From contig NZ_BJYY01000002.1 in assembly GCF_007991755.1 (NCBI RefSeq), forward strand, positions 62,001 through 126,000: a stretch of 64,000 nt of DNA. The letters run 5' to 3'. Source of the stretch: Cellulomonas aerilata. Lineage in GTDB: Bacteria > Actinomycetota > Actinomycetes > Actinomycetales > Cellulomonadaceae. A program made the translations under genes and the position numbers. The notes beneath the pieces are model-generated. The model was not told the origin of the DNA and searched no databases. It saw only the letters and a list, made by a program, of their open reading frames with translations. The stretch's first letter is position 1; each line of letters starts with the position of its first letter. This document shows, piece by piece, positions 56,986 to 64,000 of this stretch.

Positions 56986-58188
56986 TCAGTACCGGATCGC
57001 GTCGATGACCTTCACGCGCACCGCCACGATCGCCGGGATCAGCCCGGCCAGCGCCCCAACCCCGGTCGCGCACACCATGCCGAGCAGGGCGGCCGACCGC
57101 GGGAACGGCGGGGTGTCGTCCAGGGCGACCCCGAAGATCGACTCGACCGGGATGTTCTTGATGACCACGACCGCGGCGATGACCCCGACGACACCGGCGA
57201 CGGACGTCGCCACCACGGACTCCATGAGCACGCCGAAGAACACCCGGCCGGACGTCGCCCCGAAGCTGCGCCGGATGCCGATCTCGCGGATCCGGTAGCG
57301 CACGGTCACCAGGGAGATGTTGACCAGCCCCAGCCCGCCGAGCAGCAGCGCGACCGCGCCGATGCCGGTGATGACCCACTGGACGCCGCCGTCCAGGACG
57401 TCGAAGCCCTCGCCCTGCTGGAAGACGTCCGCCTGGCTGTTCGGCAGCGCCGCCTGCAGGTCCCGGCGGACCACCTCGGTGAGCTCGTCCGCCATCTCCG
57501 GCGGCACCCACAGCTGCAGGCTCGGGATCATCGGCCCGAAGCTGGGGTCCGGCGTGGCCCAGCGCGAGAAGTGGTCGTAGAGGAGGAACGCCGTCGGGCC
57601 CTCCTCCGGGAACCGGTCCTCGACCACCCCGATGACGGTCGCCCGGACGGGGCTCTTCCCCCCCAGCACGACGGTCGGGTGGCTGCTCAGGTCCACCGCG
57701 CCCAGCTGGGCCAGGAAGGACTCGTTGACGACGAGCGGCGGGGCGAGCCGGTCGACGTCGGACTCGCTGAACCACGTCCCCTGCGCCGGCTGCACGCGGC
57801 GCATGACGCCGTACTCGGGGTCGACCACCTGCACCTGGACGTCCTGCGCACCGGTCGGGAACCGGAACCGGAGCTGGGTGAACATCTCCCGGCTCGCGTA
57901 CTCGATGCCGTAGCGCTCCACGACGCGGGCGAACTCGGCGTCGTACTGCGCGGCGGTCCCCGGTCCGCTCTCCCCGAGCGGGAACGCGTTGACCACCAGG
58001 GTGGTCGGGCGGCCGATGTCCCGCTCGACCTGCTCGCGCAGCACCTGGTTCATCATCTGGGCGGCGGCGGTGATGCCGGTGATCGCGCACACCGCGACGG
58101 CGACGCCGACCAGTGCCAGGAGCACCCGCAGCTTGTGGATGCGCAGCTCGTCCCAGGCCTCGACGACGGCGCCGACGAGGCCGGTCAT
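56986..58188 (-). CDS. MacB/FtsX-type ABC transporter permease
   Basis: A 400-residue permease of the MacB type: one N-terminal helix (KLRVLLALVGVAVAVCAITG at about 19-38), an extracytoplasmic domain (about 40-270), and three C-terminal helices in the FtsX domain (VITGIGAVALLLGGLGLVN, then VVGVIAAVVVI and GMVCATGVGALAGLIPAIV). IREIGIRRSFGATSGRVFF is the conserved cytoplasmic loop. Its ATG overlaps the ATPase stop by four bases (ATGA). With the adaptor and ATPase it forms a three-gene transporter operon. Substrate unknown; peptides, lipids or antibiotics are usual for the family. Confidence 0.92.
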   Translation of the reverse strand: MTGLVGAVVEAWDELRIHKLRVLLALVGVAVAVCAITGITAAAQMMNQVLREQVERDIGRPTTLVVNAFPLGESGPGTAAQYDAEFARVVERYGIEYASREMFTQLRFRFPTGAQDVQVQVVDPEYGVMRRVQPAQGTWFSESDVDRLAPPLVVNESFLAQLGAVDLSSHPTVVLGGKSPVRATVIGVVEDRFPEEGPTAFLLYDHFSRWATPDPSFGPMIPSLQLWVPPEMADELTEVVRRDLQAALPNSQADVFQQGEGFDVLDGGVQWVITGIGAVALLLGGLGLVNISLVTVRYRIREIGIRRSFGATSGRVFFGVLMESVVATSVAGVVGVIAAVVVIKNIPVESIFGVALDDTPPFPRSAALLGMVCATGVGALAGLIPAIVAVRVKVIDAIRY

Positions 58189-59003
58189 GCGGGGCCCCGC
58201 ACGTGCTGCGGGGCGGGCGGGGCGGCGACGGCCGGCGTCCCGGACGGGAGCGTGACGGCGCCGTGCGGGCGGGAGACGGGCAGGTCGCCCACCCACTCCG
58301 TGACGTGCCCGGGGGAGTCGAGGGTGAGCGGCACCAGCACGCCGTCGGCCAGCCGGTAGTGCCGCTGCGCGCGGGCGGCGACCGCGAGGTCGTGCGTGAT
58401 GGCGATGAGCGCGGCACCGGTGTCGGACGCGATCTCGTCGAGCAGCGACATCACCTCCCCGCCGGTGTCGACGTCCAGGGCGCCGGTCGGCTCGTCGGCG
58501 AGGATCACCCGCGGGCGGCGCACCAGCGCGCGGGCGATGGCGACGCGCTGCTGCTCGCCCCCGGACAGCTTCTCGGGCATGGCGTCCAGCCGGGCACCCA
58601 GTCCCACGCGGTCGAGCATCTCGGCGGCGAGCCGGGACCGGGACCAGAACGCCCGCCCCCGGGCGTACAGCAGCGGGGCGGCGACGTTCTCCAGCGCCGT
58701 CCGGCCGGGCAGCAGGTTGAACTGCTGGAAGACGAAGCCGAAGTCGTCCCCGCGGCGCCGGGCGCGCGCCCGTCCGGACAGCCGGCCGATCGGGGTGCCG
58801 TCCAGCGCGTACTCGCCCGAGGTGGGGGCGTCCAGCAGGCCGAGGATGTTCAGCAGCGTCGACTTGCCGGTGCCCGAGCGCCCGACGACCGAGACGTGCT
58901 CACCGGCGTCGACGGACAGCGTCACCCCGGTGAGGATGTGCAGCATCGAGTCGTCCGGCAGCCGGACCGAGCGGGTGACGTCGGTCAGCTCGAGCAGGGC
59001 CAT
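58185..59003 (-). CDS. ABC transporter ATP-binding protein, MacB/LolD type
   Basis: A 272-residue ATPase. Walker A is VVGRSGTGKSTLLN (about residues 39-52), the Q-loop is FVFQQFNLLPGRTALENV, the signature LSGGEQQRVAIARAL and Walker B VILADEPTGALD. The C-terminal 40 residues are a Pro/Ala-rich tail. The ATG overlaps the adaptor stop by one base (TGATG) and the stop overlaps the permease ATG, so all three are coupled. It powers the permease encoded downstream. Confidence 0.94.
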   Translation of the reverse strand: MALLELTDVTRSVRLPDDSMLHILTGVTLSVDAGEHVSVVGRSGTGKSTLLNILGLLDAPTSGEYALDGTPIGRLSGRARARRRGDDFGFVFQQFNLLPGRTALENVAAPLLYARGRAFWSRSRLAAEMLDRVGLGARLDAMPEKLSGGEQQRVAIARALVRRPRVILADEPTGALDVDTGGEVMSLLDEIASDTGAALIAITHDLAVAARAQRHYRLADGVLVPLTLDSPGHVTEWVGDLPVSRPHGAVTLPSGTPAVAAPPAPQHVRGPA

Positions 59004-60043
59004 CAGCCACCGAACCCGAACACGGCGCCGCCGTCGGTCCCCGGCTGCGGCGCGACGACGTCGCCGACCGGGATGAACTGCAGGATCTGGTCGCCCTCGG
59101 CGAGCCCCTCGGTGATCTGCACCTGCTCGCCGTCGTTCAGGCCCAGGCCGACGGTCCGCTCCTCCTGGGTGCCGTCCGGCAGGACCACCCACACCTTGCC
59201 GGTCTGCACCGACCCCTGCACGGCGGTCACCGGCACCACGAGCGCGCCCTCGGCCGAGCCGTTGGTGATCGCCAGGTCGGCGCCGAGGCCCGGGAACGCG
59301 GTGATCCCCGGGGGGACGGCGCACGACACGGTGCCCGACGTGGTCACGGGCTGGCCCGTCACGGGGTCGACCGTCTCGGGGGCGTCGGCACCGCCGGTCG
59401 CGGTCGGCGGCGGACCGACCCGCAGCCCGGTGCAGGTGAACGGGGCCGGGCCGCCGCGCAGCGTGACGTCCGCCTGCGCGGGCGCGGACACCAGGCGGTA
59501 CTGCTGGTCCGGGGTCAGCGTGCCGGTCACCGACAGCGTCCCGGGCGCCACGGTGCCGATCGTGTCGCCGACGGCCAGCACCTGGTCCCTCAGCGTGGTC
59601 ATCGCCAGCGTGCCGGCGATCGGCGCGGTGACGGTCTCCCGCTTGATCTTCGGCTTGTTCTCCCGGACGGTCTGCTCGCCGGTCTCCGGGTCCGTCGTCA
59701 CGGTCGGCTCGACCGGTGTCTCCTGGGTGATCTCGAGCAGCGGTGCGCCGGCGGCGACGGCCTGGCCGTTGGTCGCGATCACCTTGGTGACCGTGCCGGC
59801 CAGCGTGGCCCGGGCCGGGACCGCGGGGTCGGCGACGACCGAGCCCTGCACGGTGACGGTGTTGGTGATCGTGCCGGTCGACACCGGGACCGTCGGCTCG
59901 ACGATCTGCGCGGACGGCTGCAGCGGGTCCTCCGGCGCGGTGACGTCCGTGCCGGCGAACGCCATCTTCACCAGGGCGACGGCGATCACCGCCAGCAGGA
60001 TCAGACGGATGACGGGGAAGACGATCCTGCGCGTGACGCCCAC
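59003..60043 (-). CDS. HlyD/MacA-like transporter adaptor (membrane fusion protein)
   Basis: A 346-residue protein with one N-terminal membrane anchor (VIRLILLAVIAVALVKMAF) and an extracytoplasmic part. A biotinyl-lipoyl-like barrel is split by a short arm (TVTVQGSVVADPAVPARATL; ATNGQAVAAGAPLLEIT; then ETVTAPIAGTLAMTTLRDQV). Two Cys (FTCTGL; VSCAVP) could form a disulfide outside the cell. The coiled-coil arm that spans the periplasm in Gram-negatives is almost absent, as expected in a monoderm. AAGGAG lies six bases before the GTG at 60043. First gene of the coupled operon. Confidence 0.88.
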   Translation of the reverse strand: MGVTRRIVFPVIRLILLAVIAVALVKMAFAGTDVTAPEDPLQPSAQIVEPTVPVSTGTITNTVTVQGSVVADPAVPARATLAGTVTKVIATNGQAVAAGAPLLEITQETPVEPTVTTDPETGEQTVRENKPKIKRETVTAPIAGTLAMTTLRDQVLAVGDTIGTVAPGTLSVTGTLTPDQQYRLVSAPAQADVTLRGGPAPFTCTGLRVGPPPTATGGADAPETVDPVTGQPVTTSGTVSCAVPPGITAFPGLGADLAITNGSAEGALVVPVTAVQGSVQTGKVWVVLPDGTQEERTVGLGLNDGEQVQITEGLAEGDQILQFIPVGDVVAPQPGTDGGAVFGFGG

Positions 60044-60200
60044 GCCGAGCTCCTTGCCTCGATCGGCAGCGGGCGGGGTGGACCCCACCCCGGGGCCGGC
60101 CGACCGTGCCGGTCGGCGTGCCGCAACCCCTGCGTGCCTCCCGCAACCTAGCCCAGCGCCGCGCGGTCCCGGCAGGATTCGACCGCGTGCCGCGTGCCTC

Positions 60201-60247
60201 GCGGTGGTCGGGCCGGTGCGCCGCGGTGGTCGACGGTGCGGTGGTCG
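60201..60247. repeat. 10-bp repeat, three exact copies
   Basis: GCGGTGGTCG occurs at 60201-60210, 60223-60232 and 60238-60247, between the end of galK and the start of the adaptor gene. The spacing is irregular. No known meaning. Confidence 0.7.
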
Positions 60248-60259
60248 GACGGCGCGTGG

Positions 60260-61513
60260 TCAGGCGGTGCGGCCCGCCGGCGCGGACGCCTCGGCCACGA
60301 GGAAGGCCGGCGGCGTGAACCCCGCCTCGTCGAAGGCCCGCGCCACCGCGGCGGCCACCGCGTCGATCGACCCGACCTCGACGAGCGCGATCGCCGACCC
60401 GCCGAACCCGCCACCGGTCATCCGCGCGCCGAGCGCGCCCGCGGAGCGCGCGGACTCGACGACGCGGTCCAGCTCGGGGGCACTGACCTCGTAGTCGTCG
60501 CGGAGCGACGCGTGCGAGGCGTCCATGAGCGGACCGACGTCGCGGACCCGCCCCGCGTCGAGCAGCGCGACGAACTCCTGCACCCGGGCGATCTCGGTCA
60601 CGACGTGGCGGACGCGGCGCCGGGTGACCTCGGCGGGCTGGTCGCCGTCGGTGAGCCGGGCCAGCGCGTCCGGCAGAGCGTCGGGTGTGATCTCCCGCAG
60701 CGTGCCGACGCCCAGCTGGGCGGCGGCCGCCTCGCACGCGGTGCGACGGGCGGCGTACTGGCCGTCGACGAGCGCGTGCTCGGCGCGGGTGTCGACCACC
60801 AGCAGCGCCAGGCCGGCGGCGGCCAGGTCGAACGGCACGTGCCGGACGGACTGGTCCAGGCAGTCCAGCAGCAGGGCGTGACCGGACCGGGCACGCAGGG
60901 AGGAGGACTGGTCCATGCCGCCGGTCGGCGCGCCGGCGATGTCGTTCTCCGCCCGGATGCATGCCGCGGCCAGCCGGGCGCGGCCGGCGTCGTCGGCGGC
61001 CAGGCCCAGCCCGAACACGTCGTCGAGCGCGACGGCGACGGCGCACTCCAGCGCCGCGGACGACGACAGGCCGGCGCCGTAGGGGACGCACGAGTCGACG
61101 ACCGCGTCGAACCCGCCGACGACGTGGCCGTCCCCGGCGAGCGCCCACGCCACACCGGCTGCGTAGGACGGCCAGCCCTGCACCCGCCCGGGCAGCACGT
61201 CGGCGAGCGGCGACGTCCACACCCCGGCGCCCTGCTCCTGCGCGGAGGCCAGCCGGACGAGGGTCGCGTCCGACCCCTCGCCCTGCGCCCGTCGCAGCGC
61301 GACGTACGTGCGGTGCGGCAGGTCGATGGGCAGGCACAGACCGCCGTTGTAGTCCGTGTGCTCGCCGATGAGGTTGACCCGGCCGGGAGCGGACCACACG
61401 CCGTCCGGCTCGGCACCGAAGCGCTCGCGGAACGCGGCCACGGCACGCTCGGCGCCCGCGGCCGGCTCCCAGGCGTCGACCCAGGTGATCGTCCGGGCGG
61501 CGTGACGGCTCAT
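60260..61513 (-). CDS. galK: Galactokinase
   Basis: A 417-residue GHMP kinase phosphorylating galactose at C1 in the Leloir pathway. The galactokinase signature GRVNLIGEHTDYNGG is near residue 44, the ATP loop PYGAGLSSSAALE near 138, and the third motif ARMTGGGFGGSAIAL near 368. GGAGGTGGC precedes the ATG at 61513. galT and galE are not in the window. It could serve galactose released by the GH2 enzyme, but the loci are 50 kb apart (inference). Confidence 0.96.
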   Translation of the reverse strand: MSRHAARTITWVDAWEPAAGAERAVAAFRERFGAEPDGVWSAPGRVNLIGEHTDYNGGLCLPIDLPHRTYVALRRAQGEGSDATLVRLASAQEQGAGVWTSPLADVLPGRVQGWPSYAAGVAWALAGDGHVVGGFDAVVDSCVPYGAGLSSSAALECAVAVALDDVFGLGLAADDAGRARLAAACIRAENDIAGAPTGGMDQSSSLRARSGHALLLDCLDQSVRHVPFDLAAAGLALLVVDTRAEHALVDGQYAARRTACEAAAAQLGVGTLREITPDALPDALARLTDGDQPAEVTRRRVRHVVTEIARVQEFVALLDAGRVRDVGPLMDASHASLRDDYEVSAPELDRVVESARSAGALGARMTGGGFGGSAIALVEVGSIDAVAAAVARAFDEAGFTPPAFLVAEASAPAGRTA

Positions 61514-61664
61514 CGGGCCACCTCCGCCCCGGGTGCGGCGGTGGTGCCGCGGAGGCAGCAGGCAGCCGTGCGATGTGTCGCGAGCATCTGGGCAGTATCC
61601 CCCACCGGCCGCCGGGGCTCCCTCCGGCCGTCCGCCGGCACCGCTGGCGGACGGCACCGGTGTG

Positions 61665-61693
61665 TAGACAGCCTGACTAGGTAGCCGTACTGT
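61665..61693 (+). promoter_or_regulatory. Promoter of the PadR gene, leaderless
   Basis: TAGACA (61665-61670) and TACTGT (61688-61693) are exactly 17 bases apart. The GTG start follows seven bases later, so the transcript has essentially no leader. The T-rich sequence around it (TGTTTAAC) stands out from the surrounding GC-rich DNA. Autoregulation by PadR is likely, but no clean operator dyad was found. Confidence 0.7.
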
Positions 61694-61700
61694 TTAACGG

Positions 61701-62261
61701 GTGACGACGACGCCGACGGCACCGGGATGGCCGGGGGACTGGCTGCGCGGCGTCCTGGAGGTCTGCGTGCTCCGGGTCCTCGCCGACGGGCCGACCTACG
61801 GGTACGCCATCGCCACCCGGCTCGCCGACGCCGGCCTCGGGGCGCTCAAGGGCGGGACGCTCTACCCGCTGCTGGCCCGCTTCGAGTCCGCCGGGCTCGT
61901 CGCCGTCGAGTGGCGCGCGGGGGACGGCGGACCGGGGCGCAAGTACTACGCCCTCACTACGGACGGCGTGCGGGCCTGGCGCGACGGGGCGCAGCGCTGG
62001 GCCGACTTCGCGCGGCTCACCTCCGAGCTCGTCACCTCAGGTCCCGACGGCACCAGCGCACCCGCCGACCCCGCCCCTCCCGCCGTCCCGGCACCACCTG
62101 CCGTCCCGGCACCACCTGCCGTCCCGGCACCACCCGCCGACCCGGCCGCACCCGCCGGTGCACCGGCACGTCCACCGGCCCGGCCGACCGGCCGGCCCAC
62201 CGGCTCGTCGACCAGCCCCTCGAACGGACCCCAGCCGGTCCGGAACGGAGCACGACCATGA
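61701..62261 (+). CDS. PadR-family transcriptional regulator
   Basis: A 186-residue regulator. Residues about 12-100 form the PadR winged helix: LEVCVLRVLADGPTYGYAIA, then LKGGTLYPLLARFESAGLV (recognition helix and wing) and GPGRKYYALTTDG. The C-terminal third is a Pro/Ala-rich tail with a hexapeptide (PAVPAP) repeated through an 18-bp DNA repeat, replacing the usual dimerisation helices. It overlaps the next gene by four bases (ATGA), a membrane protein with a HAAS domain, a known PadR partner arrangement. It probably represses this operon. Confidence 0.92.
   Translation: MTTTPTAPGWPGDWLRGVLEVCVLRVLADGPTYGYAIATRLADAGLGALKGGTLYPLLARFESAGLVAVEWRAGDGGPGRKYYALTTDGVRAWRDGAQRWADFARLTSELVTSGPDGTSAPADPAPPAVPAPPAVPAPPAVPAPPADPAAPAGAPARPPARPTGRPTGSSTSPSNGPQPVRNGARP
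62082..62135. repeat. 18-bp tandem repeat, three copies, in-frame
   Basis: Units at 62082-62099, 62100-62117 and 62118-62135 are nearly identical (last base differs in the third). They encode repeated Pro/Ala/Val residues in the PadR tail. Confidence 0.9.
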
Positions 62262-63061
62262 CCGCCTCGCCGTCCGGCCCCCCCAGCCCGTCCGCCCGCC
62301 GCTCCCGCCTCACCCTGCGGGGCACGGTCCCGTCCGACGTCGCGCCCGGGCTCGACCCCGCCTGGGCCGAGGCGTTCGTGCTCGAGCTGCGGCTCGCCGA
62401 CGTCCCGGGCAGCGCGATCGGTGCGGCGCTCGCCGAGGTGGCGTCGCACTGCGCCGAGAGCGGTGAGACGCCCGAGGACGCGTTCGGGGAGCCGGTCGCC
62501 TACGCCCGCAGCCTGACGCTGCCCACGACGCCGCCGCCCGCGCCGCCGTCGCCCGTCACCGCGGTGCCGTGGGTCGTGCAGACGCTCGGGCTGCTCGGCC
62601 TGGCGACCGCGGCGCCGTCGCTGGTGGCGGGGGACCCGGTCGACGTGACGACCGGGCACGTCGCGGCCGTCGTCCTGCTCACCGCCGGACTCGTGGCGCT
62701 CCAGCGGTGGGGCGCGCAGGTGCTGCGGCTCGTCGTCCGGCACCCGGTGCTGGCCTGGCTGGCCCTCATGGCGCAGCTCGGGGTGATGGTCGCGGTGTTC
62801 CTGCTGCTCGACGGCGTCGTCGCGCAGGTCCCGGCCGCCGGGGCGATGGCGGTGAGCGCGGTCGTGCTCGTGGCCGGGACGGTCGCCGTGCTGGCCGCCC
62901 TGCGCCGAGTCGACCTGGCGGACGACCCGGTGACCACCCCGCTCGCGCCGGCGCGACCGCGCGCCGGCGTCACGGCCGCCGCCCTGCGGTACGGGCCGGC
63001 ACTGCTGTCGCCCGTCGCGGCCCTCGTGCTGGTGGGGACCGGTCTGCTGCTCGGCGGCTGA
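62258..63061 (+). CDS. HAAS-domain membrane protein, PadR partner
   Basis: A 267-residue protein. Residues about 30-90 resemble the HAAS signalling domain (AEAFVLELRLADVPGSAIG, then EDAFGEPVAYARSL). About six hydrophobic segments follow (starting WVVQTLGLLGLATAAPSLVA, last LLSPVAALVLVGTGLLLGG). HAAS/DUF1700-like proteins are routinely encoded after PadR and are thought to sense envelope state. The ATG overlaps the PadR stop. Function is inferred from the pairing. Confidence 0.8.
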   Translation: MTASPSGPPSPSARRSRLTLRGTVPSDVAPGLDPAWAEAFVLELRLADVPGSAIGAALAEVASHCAESGETPEDAFGEPVAYARSLTLPTTPPPAPPSPVTAVPWVVQTLGLLGLATAAPSLVAGDPVDVTTGHVAAVVLLTAGLVALQRWGAQVLRLVVRHPVLAWLALMAQLGVMVAVFLLLDGVVAQVPAAGAMAVSAVVLVAGTVAVLAALRRVDLADDPVTTPLAPARPRAGVTAAALRYGPALLSPVAALVLVGTGLLLGG

Positions 63062-63071
63062 GCGGCCCGAG

Positions 63072-64000
63072 TCAGGCGTCGGTGGCGTTCCCGCGGTTGG
63101 GGCCCGCCTCGGGGGGCCGGGGACCGTCCTCGGCGTGGAAGCGCACGGCGAGCATGGCGATGTCGTCCGACCGCCTCGTACCGCCGACCTCGCGCACGAG
63201 GACGTCGAGCAGCCCGTCCAGCGGCTCGTCGCGGTGGCGGACGAGCGCCTCGCGCAGCGCCTCCATCCCCACGCCGATGTCGCTCCCACGTCGCTCGACG
63301 AGCCCGTCGGTGTAGAGCACGAGCGTCGACCCGGGCGGCACGACGCGCCCGTGGTCGTGCCGGGCGGTGTCCGGGAACAGCCCGAGCAGGGGGTCGTTCC
63401 CGACCTCGAGCAGCTCGGCGGTCCCGTCGGGGTGGAGCAGGGCCGGGAACAGGTGCCCCGCGCTCGACCAGCGCAGCCGCCGCAGGCCCCGGCGTGCGTC
63501 CTCGGGGGTCTGCTCCACGGTCATCAGCAGGCAGGTGGCCAGGGCGTGGACGCCGAGCCCGTCGAGCGTCCGGTCGAGGCGGGCGAGCACGTCGGCCGGG
63601 GAGCCGGCGTGCTCCCACGCCAGCGTGCGCAGCACGGTCCGGAACTGGCCCATGGCGGCCGCGGCGCCGATGTCGTGACCGGTCAGGTCGCCGATCACCA
63701 GGGCGGTGACGCCCGTGGGCAGCAGGAGCGCGTCGTACCAGTCGCCGCCGACCTTCTCGTCCCGCGCGGCGGGCAGGTAGCGGGCTCGGATCTCGAGGTG
63801 GTCCGGCTCCGGCAGGGGCGTCAGCAACGCCTCCTGGAGCACCAGGGCCGCGTGCCGGCGCTCGGCGTACAGGCGGGCGTTGTCGAGCGCGACCCCCGCC
63901 CGCGCGGCGACCTCCTCCACGACGTCGAGCTCCTCGCCGGTCCACGGGGCGGTCCCGGCGTCCCGGTACAGGCTCAGCAGGCCCGCCACCCGCCCGCGGG
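63072..64000 (-). CDS. GAF + SpoIIE/PP2C-type serine phosphatase, N-terminus outside window
   Basis: The frame is open to the window edge, so the start is missing. The visible part begins in the end of a GAF domain (VAGLLSLYRDAGTAPWTG, ARAGVALDNARLYAERRHAA). The PP2C-like SpoIIE phosphatase domain covers the rest, with EKVGGDWYDALLLPTG and IGDLTGHDIGAAAAM (metal-binding Asp residues), LVLYTDGLVERRGSDIG and GGTRRSDDIAMLAVRF near the C-terminus. Such proteins dephosphorylate anti-anti-sigma factors in stress-sigma pathways. The partners are not in the window. Convergent with the HAAS gene. Confidence 0.93.
   Translation of the reverse strand, partial: RGRVAGLLSLYRDAGTAPWTGEELDVVEEVAARAGVALDNARLYAERRHAALVLQEALLTPLPEPDHLEIRARYLPAARDEKVGGDWYDALLLPTGVTALVIGDLTGHDIGAAAAMGQFRTVLRTLAWEHAGSPADVLARLDRTLDGLGVHALATCLLMTVEQTPEDARRGLRRLRWSSAGHLFPALLHPDGTAELLEVGNDPLLGLFPDTARHDHGRVVPPGSTLVLYTDGLVERRGSDIGVGMEALREALVRHRDEPLDGLLDVLVREVGGTRRSDDIAMLAVRFHAEDGPRPPEAGPNRGNATDA

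Noticed and set aside
60106-60318. Small + strand frame downstream of galK
   Set aside because: It overlaps the 3' end of galK and the 10-bp repeats, and its Arg/Pro-rich translation shows no features.

Overview
The window is a very GC-rich bacterial chromosome segment with densely packed genes, many GTG starts, several apparently leaderless promoters and typical actinobacterial families: a mycothiol-dependent isomerase-type protein, a DUF222/13E12 HNH protein, DUF3017, and a PerM/DUF6350 protein between sucCD and purN-purH, as in Mycobacterium tuberculosis. The polymer-sugar import genes and the absence of mycolate genes fit a Micrococcales actinobacterium of the Cellulomonas type. That placement is inference. 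No tRNA, rRNA, CRISPR array, insertion sequence or prophage was recognised.

Layout. 1-10.4 kb: carbohydrate uptake, with two CUT1-type ABC importers (each a binding protein plus two permeases, no ATPase) around a GH31 alpha-xylosidase, then a GH2 hydrolase. Both binding-protein genes are followed by hairpins. 10.4-17.5 kb: a small hypothetical gene, a 66-bp minisatellite, the UvrD/PcrA helicase, a DUF222-HNH protein behind a LexA-type box, and an OmpA-domain lipoprotein. 17.7-29.5 kb: an unusual glycoconjugate locus. Two + strand genes (epimerase, PIG-L deacetylase) converge on five tightly coupled - strand genes: a GT5 glycogen-synthase/GH57 glucanotransferase fusion, an APH-family kinase, an ABC exporter, a fusion of a degenerate APH-fold domain to a nucleotide-sugar dehydrogenase, and a GT9 glycosyltransferase. 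This is the best candidate for an undescribed system.

29.7-50.4 kb: central metabolism. It holds sucCD, perM, purN, purH, icd, mdh, purU, glyA and folD, with ZTP (pfl) riboswitches in front of purH and glyA-folD, so one-carbon and purine genes cluster and share a regulator. A CHRD protein, an FAD-dependent reductase, a DUF3017 protein, an aquaporin, an allophanate hydrolase and a GNAT acetyltransferase are interspersed. 50.6-64 kb: two VOC proteins, a secreted 5'-nucleotidase-type phosphoesterase, an exonuclease III-type nuclease, a MOSC protein, a DinB-like protein, a three-gene MacAB-like transporter operon, galK, a PadR regulator with its HAAS-domain membrane partner, and a truncated SpoIIE/PP2C phosphatase.

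Most operons end in GC-rich hairpins without a U-tract. The most striking is a perfect 52-bp palindrome after the 5'-nucleotidase gene.
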